Source of the DNA: Lysobacterales bacterium
Lineage (GTDB): Bacteria > Pseudomonadota > Gammaproteobacteria > Xanthomonadales > SZUA-38
Assembly (NCBI GenBank): GCA_028285525.1
Contig: JANQOZ010000024.1
Span: 1 to 64,000, forward strand
Length of the DNA: 64,000 bases
Direction of reading: 5' to 3'
Below are positions 59,984 to 64,000 of the stretch, one piece after another. Numbering within the stretch: the first letter of the stretch is position 1; every line of letters begins with the position of its first letter. The notes beneath the pieces are model-generated. The model did not search any database and was not told where the DNA came from. It was given only the letters and a program-made list of their open reading frames with translations. The position numbers and the translations under genes are program-made.

Positions 59984-60010
59984 TTAACGGCGCCGGAGAA
60001 AAAAGCTTTA
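59984..60010 (-). promoter_or_regulatory. Sigma-28 (FliA) promoter of fliC
   Basis: On the minus strand TAAAGCTT (60010-60003), an 11-base spacer and GCCGTTAA (59991-59984) match the FliA consensus at 7 of 8 in each box. It is about 77 bp before fliC, in the 144-bp gap after flgL. Confidence 0.88.
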
Positions 60011-60051
60011 GCGCTGACTTGACAAAGCGAAATAAATCGCCCGAAGAAGTG

Positions 60052-61245
60052 TTACAAAAGGCGAAAGAGGGACAGATTCTGGAGCGACAGAAAGGTCTGC
60101 TGCGCGGCTTCCAAGATGGTGCTCTCGTACTCGAACTCGCTGATCGCGGCCGCATAGTCCAGGTCTTCAATCGATGATCTCAGGGTCTGCGCCTGGATCA
60201 CGTCGCGGGCATTCAGATCGCGATAGGAGTCGATACTCGAGAGCCTGACGCCGAGGGTTGCGCGTGACTCCTGATTGACCGTCAGCGCGTTGTCGATATT
60301 GTTGAGCGAACGGTTGAGCAGGTTCGCCATCGCCGTTTCGGTCAGGGGTGTCTCCCCGTTCAGGGCAGCGCCGAGCTCGGCCAGCGTCGTAAAGATATCC
60401 TGGGTGGTATTGGTCTCCACCGTGAACTGATCGCCCGCAGCAGGGGTGCCGATAAACGACAGGTCAGCACCCCGGAAACTGATGGTTCCGGGTTCGGAAT
60501 AGGTGCCTGTCTGAACCAGCACACCTCCGCTGTCGCGCACCTCCCAGTTACTCGGATCGAGAAAGGTGAGCGTGTAGTCGTCCGGGACCCACAGGGTCGG
60601 ATCGGAGATGCTGCTGTCGCCCGCGACGGCCGTGCCGGTATTGCCCGGGTTGTCAATGACCTGAAACCGGCCGTTGCCGGTGGGGATGTCGATAAATACT
60701 TCGTCGCCGGGCAGGCCCATGGCAACGGTTTGGTTGTCCGAAATCGATACACTTCGCGACTGACTGTTACCAAAGTAGCTGTAGGTCAGCGTCCCGGAGA
60801 GGGTGAAGGGAAGCGTGTTGGAGGCCGTGCCGGAAAACAGATATTCCCCGTTGGCATCAGCCTGGTTCGCCAGGGCGATCATGCCTTCGAGCTGGCTCAG
60901 CACCTCCTGCCCGTAGGCCTCCAGCGTGCTGGGAGTATTGATGCCGTTGACCGACGCCAGCGCCAGTTCCCGAACCCGATTCAGGGAATCCGAGACCGAC
61001 ACCAGCGCGTTTTCCGTGGTGCTCAGGCGCGCTTCAGCGGCGTCCGAGTTGCGGGAATATTGCGTGATGCGTTCGGTCAACGCGCGAAGCTCCAGAATGC
61101 GTCCCGCGCCGACCGGATCATCGGCCGCCGTATTCACCTGCTTGCCGCTGGCGATGGCGCGCTGCAGATCGGCCAGGCGAGCCTGACCGCCGGTGATGCT
61201 GCTCAGCGTATTGGTAAAGAGCTGGGACGTAGAAATCCGGTTCAT
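60052..61245 (-). CDS. flgL: Hook-filament junction protein FlgL
   Basis: 397 aa flagellin-like protein. The N-terminus MNRISTSQLFTNTLSSI and QRAIASGKQVNTAADDPVGAGRIL, over two helices, and the C-terminal FEYESTILEAAQQTFLSLQ, as in FlgL. It forms the second junction ring. It overlaps flgK by 4 bp. Confidence 0.95.
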   Translation of the reverse strand: MNRISTSQLFTNTLSSITGGQARLADLQRAIASGKQVNTAADDPVGAGRILELRALTERITQYSRNSDAAEARLSTTENALVSVSDSLNRVRELALASVNGINTPSTLEAYGQEVLSQLEGMIALANQADANGEYLFSGTASNTLPFTLSGTLTYSYFGNSQSRSVSISDNQTVAMGLPGDEVFIDIPTGNGRFQVIDNPGNTGTAVAGDSSISDPTLWVPDDYTLTFLDPSNWEVRDSGGVLVQTGTYSEPGTISFRGADLSFIGTPAAGDQFTVETNTTQDIFTTLAELGAALNGETPLTETAMANLLNRSLNNIDNALTVNQESRATLGVRLSSIDSYRDLNARDVIQAQTLRSSIEDLDYAAAISEFEYESTILEAAQQTFLSLQNLSLFRLL

Positions 61246-63116
61246 CTCACCGACCTGATGAGCGTGTCAAACATCTCGTTGGCCACCGTAAAGACTTCGG
61301 CCGCCGCGGTGTAGGCCTGCTGGAATCGCTGCAGGTTGATCGCTTCCTCGTCCAGGTTGACCCCGCTGGCGTTGTTCTGCCGGGTCTGGGCGTCTTCGAG
61401 CAGATTGCCCTGGACCACGGTGGCGGCGTTCAGTGAATTGGCCTGCACGCCGACCGACGAAACCAGCTGCTGGTAGGCGTCCAGCACGGACAGCGTCTGG
61501 TTTTCCAGCGTATTGAGGCGCTCTACCGCCCCGAGGAGGCCGGCGTTGCCACCGTCACCCACGCCGCCGATGTTGTTGCGAACGGTAAAAGAATCGCCCG
61601 TATCGGGGCTCCCGCTGATGCTGAGCCGCCAGCCGTTGACGTCGATGTCGCTACCCGGCACATACGCGATGTCCGGGCTACCGTTGATCGAATAGGTTGT
61701 CGGGCTGGTAAAGACGATGTCGACGTCGTTGAGCAGCGCCGGGTTGGCAGGGTCGAGAATCTGGGCCGCGCTGATCTGGCCATTGCCCAGATTCTGGCTG
61801 TTGGCGGTGGTGTTCAGGGCCGCCGCGGCCGCAAGCTGGCGTGGATCGGTGATGCCCAGCGCCAGTTCGCTGGCGCCCTGCCTCGTGGGCCGGATTAAAT
61901 AGCTGTCTCCCGCAGCGGCGCCGGGATCCACGCTGATGCGCAGGCCGTCGGCGAGAAAATCCGCGCCGTCCGGCGTCAGCGGTACCGGGCTGCCGGTCCG
62001 CAGGTTGGTCAGCGTCCACGTCGCGCCGTCAAAGTCGAGCTGATATTCGTCCGAGGTGAGCTGGCCGACGTCGTCAAACGATATGCTGGTCGTGTCGGTC
62101 AGCAGATTGCTGTTGCTGTTGGCCGGAAGCAGCTGGGGCGCCGCCTGGTTAAACAGATTCAGGCCCAGGTTGCCGTCGAGGTCCAGCCCACGCTGATGCT
62201 GTTCGTTGACGCCAAATGCGAGCGCTATCGCGACTCTTCCCAGCTCGTTCTGTGCAGGATCGAGCACGTTATCTAAAAAGGACAGGGCGCCGGCAAGCCG
62301 CCCACCCGCGTTCTGCGCGGTCAAACGCTGGTTGCTGGAGCCGCGCCCGAGCGTGAGCTCAATCTGCCGCGGGTCGAAGCTCGACCGGCCGACGGTGACC
62401 TCGTTGACCTCCACGCCGGTCACCACGGCTGAGCCGTTGGTCAGAGACACGTTGAGCGACGCGCCGTCCTGCACCACCTGCACGTCCAGAAACTCCGATA
62501 GCTGGAGGATGGCCTGGTTGCGCAGGTCCAGCAGGTCGTTGGGGCCGTCACCCGCCAGCTGTTGATCGTTGATGCGTCGGTTCAGATCCGCAATCTGGCT
62601 GCTCAGGCTGTTGATCTCGCGAGCGTACGCGGTCACCCGGTTACCCAGGTCGTCGCGTACATCGTTTAGTCGCTGATCGAGCACGTTGAAACGATCGGCG
62701 ATCGACCCGGCCGAGCTCAGCACGGCGGTTCTGGCGGCGACCGAGGTTGGGTCGGCCGACAGATCCTGCCACGCCGACGAAAAACCGTTGATCGGGGCCG
62801 AGAGATCAAAACCGTCGGCACCCAGAAATCCATCGACCAGCGTGGTCAGTTCAGCTCGCACCTCTGTTTGGGTGAAATTGCTGGTCGCCTGCCTGAGCTG
62901 GTTATAGAGCAGCGAGTCGAAGCTGCGGCGCACCGCCGCCAGCTCTACGCCGCCGCCCAGCGGCCCCACCGGGCTCAGGTTGCCCGGCAGATTGCTGAAC
63001 AGCACGGTCTGCCGACTGTAGCCCGGCGTATTGGCGTTCGTAATATTGTGGGCCGTGACCGACAGGGCCCGCTGAAACGCGGCCAGCGCGGACAGACCGA
63101 TGGATTCAATGGTCAT
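61242..63116 (-). CDS. flgK: Hook-associated protein FlgK
   Basis: 624 aa. The rod/hook N-terminal motif is ALSVTAHNITNANTPGYSRQ. The C-terminus has LDEEAINLQRFQQAYTAAAEV and FDTLIRSVR. It forms the first junction ring. It overlaps flgJ by 11 bp. Confidence 0.96.
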   Translation of the reverse strand: MTIESIGLSALAAFQRALSVTAHNITNANTPGYSRQTVLFSNLPGNLSPVGPLGGGVELAAVRRSFDSLLYNQLRQATSNFTQTEVRAELTTLVDGFLGADGFDLSAPINGFSSAWQDLSADPTSVAARTAVLSSAGSIADRFNVLDQRLNDVRDDLGNRVTAYAREINSLSSQIADLNRRINDQQLAGDGPNDLLDLRNQAILQLSEFLDVQVVQDGASLNVSLTNGSAVVTGVEVNEVTVGRSSFDPRQIELTLGRGSSNQRLTAQNAGGRLAGALSFLDNVLDPAQNELGRVAIALAFGVNEQHQRGLDLDGNLGLNLFNQAAPQLLPANSNSNLLTDTTSISFDDVGQLTSDEYQLDFDGATWTLTNLRTGSPVPLTPDGADFLADGLRISVDPGAAAGDSYLIRPTRQGASELALGITDPRQLAAAAALNTTANSQNLGNGQISAAQILDPANPALLNDVDIVFTSPTTYSINGSPDIAYVPGSDIDVNGWRLSISGSPDTGDSFTVRNNIGGVGDGGNAGLLGAVERLNTLENQTLSVLDAYQQLVSSVGVQANSLNAATVVQGNLLEDAQTRQNNASGVNLDEEAINLQRFQQAYTAAAEVFTVANEMFDTLIRSVR

Positions 63117-63999
63117 GAGCTGATCTCAGTTCCGGCCCGCCGAGAATGGCTTTGATCTTGCGGGCATAGTTCGGGTCGGTGGCGTAGCCGCCGTCCTCAA
63201 GCGCCTTGAGATACGCATCGGGGCTGCTGGCCTTGGCTGCTGCGGCGTAGCGTCCCGATGACCGGATCAAGTTGACGTAGTCCGAGACGCTTTCCGCAGG
63301 ATTTGCGTAAGCGCGAAAGCTGGCCACCACCTCGCGGAGCTTGCCGCCCAGGAATTCGGTGGTGGTTTGGGTGGATGTTGGACCCTGCCAGCCGGCGCCG
63401 GCCTTAACGCCAAATAAATTGTGGCTGCTGCCGCCGCCGGCACGCGTGGGAACGTGTTTTCCCCAGCCCGTTTCCAGGGCGGCCTGCGCGACAATCACCG
63501 CCGCGTCGATGCCGAGGGCTGAGGCCGCTTTACGTGCCACCGGCAGCAGCTGGTCGACAAAGCGCTGGCGTTCCACCGCGCTGCTTCCCGTCGCTTCCGC
63601 CGTCCGGCTGACGCTGGCAGACTGCGCCGGTCGAACGCCCTGGGTAAGGGTGATCGCGGACTGCGGCTGCTGCGGTTTGCCGCCAAGCTGTGCCACCACC
63701 ATCTGGGCGATCCCCGTAGCGCCGCGTCCGGCCAGCGAGTCTGCGAGGGCGCCGTCGCGCATCTCCTCAAATGCCGCCATCTGCTGGCGGTCGAACAATC
63801 CGCCTTCAGGAATGGTATCGCGCATCGACTTCAGCAGAATCTTGAGAAAAGCCCCTTCAAAGGCGGTTGCCGCTTCGTTCAGCTTGGCGTCGCCGGCGTT
63901 GCCAGGCGCGTTAGCCTGCCCAGGAACCCGCGGCGAGCCGGAGTCCTTGAGCGCCTGGATCAACGGCATCCCGGCCTTGTTGTCCAGGGGCGTTTGCAT
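63106..63999 (-). CDS. flgJ: Flagellar rod-cap protein / peptidoglycan hydrolase FlgJ
   Basis: 297 aa, complete at the window edge. The rod-binding N-terminal domain (about 40-105) has FEGAFLKILLKSMRDTIPEG, over two helices, and GATGIAQMVV. The C-terminal glucosaminidase domain (about 145-297) has the catalytic Glu176 in AALETGWGKH and NLFGVKAG. It opens the wall for the growing rod. Upstream genes (expected flgI) lie outside. Confidence 0.95.
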   Translation of the reverse strand: MQTPLDNKAGMPLIQALKDSGSPRVPGQANAPGNAGDAKLNEAATAFEGAFLKILLKSMRDTIPEGGLFDRQQMAAFEEMRDGALADSLAGRGATGIAQMVVAQLGGKPQQPQSAITLTQGVRPAQSASVSRTAEATGSSAVERQRFVDQLLPVARKAASALGIDAAVIVAQAALETGWGKHVPTRAGGGSSHNLFGVKAGAGWQGPTSTQTTTEFLGGKLREVVASFRAYANPAESVSDYVNLIRSSGRYAAAAKASSPDAYLKALEDGGYATDPNYARKIKAILGGPELRSAHDH

Positions 64000-64000
64000 G

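Overview
The window is a GC-rich stretch of a Gram-negative, polarly flagellated gammaproteobacterium. Gene order (kdsC-kdsD-yrbG | ibaG-murA; purM-purN-DUF3108; DUF2066 - CDP-alcohol transferase - AI-2E family - hda; amgK-murU; sufR-BCDSU; guaBA-tadA) and an FlhF/FlhG-type flagellar cluster resemble Lysobacterales (Xanthomonadales) and relatives. That placement is inference from gene content; no rRNA or tRNA gene was seen. Gene density is very high, no intergenic gap reaches 300 bases, and I see no mobile element, CRISPR array or phage remnant.

Left half (1-32.5 kb), housekeeping. Envelope: partial kdsC, kdsD (LPS Kdo synthesis), a Ca2+/cation antiporter, BolA-like ibaG and murA. Purines: purN/purM and later guaB/guaA plus tadA. 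A membrane/replication run follows: a DUF2066 protein, a CDP-alcohol phosphatidyltransferase, an AI-2E/PerM-family permease and hda. Next come cell-wall recycling (amgK, murU, and an overlapping lipoprotein histidine phosphatase), glutathione-dependent formaldehyde dehydrogenase with a LolA-like exported protein, and the SUF Fe-S operon under its own Rrf2 regulator. After that: an SLC13 symporter, FadH-type dienoyl-CoA reductase, a DUF4870 membrane protein, an ABC exporter, an ECF sigma factor with a membrane partner, and xseA.

Right half (32.5-64 kb), one large motility island, all on the minus strand. In transcription order: flgJ-flgK-flgL; fliC; flaG-fliD-fliS-fliT; fliE-F-G-H-I-J-K; fliL-M-N-O-P-Q-R-flhB-flhA-flhF-flhG-fliA-DUF2802; then a PomAB-type (predicted Na+-driven) stator followed closely by a GGDEF diguanylate cyclase and a hybrid histidine kinase. 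Promoter-like elements support the usual hierarchy: sigma-54 (-24/-12) sites before fliE and fliL, sigma-28 (FliA) sites before fliC and pomA. Chemotaxis genes often found after fliA are absent here, although FliM keeps a CheY-binding N-terminus.

Most unusual points: (i) fliA has no ATG/GTG/TTG start that gives a full-length protein, and the full-length reading begins at ATT overlapping the flhG stop codon; (ii) the SufU-like scaffold lacks two of the three family cysteines; (iii) fliT ends in a 12-bp tandem repeat whose CAG-to-TAG changes place its stop codons; (iv) stator, cyclase and kinase genes are packed behind one sigma-28 promoter; (v) FlhF has a degenerate G4 motif. I did not find a clearly new multi-gene defence or metabolic system.
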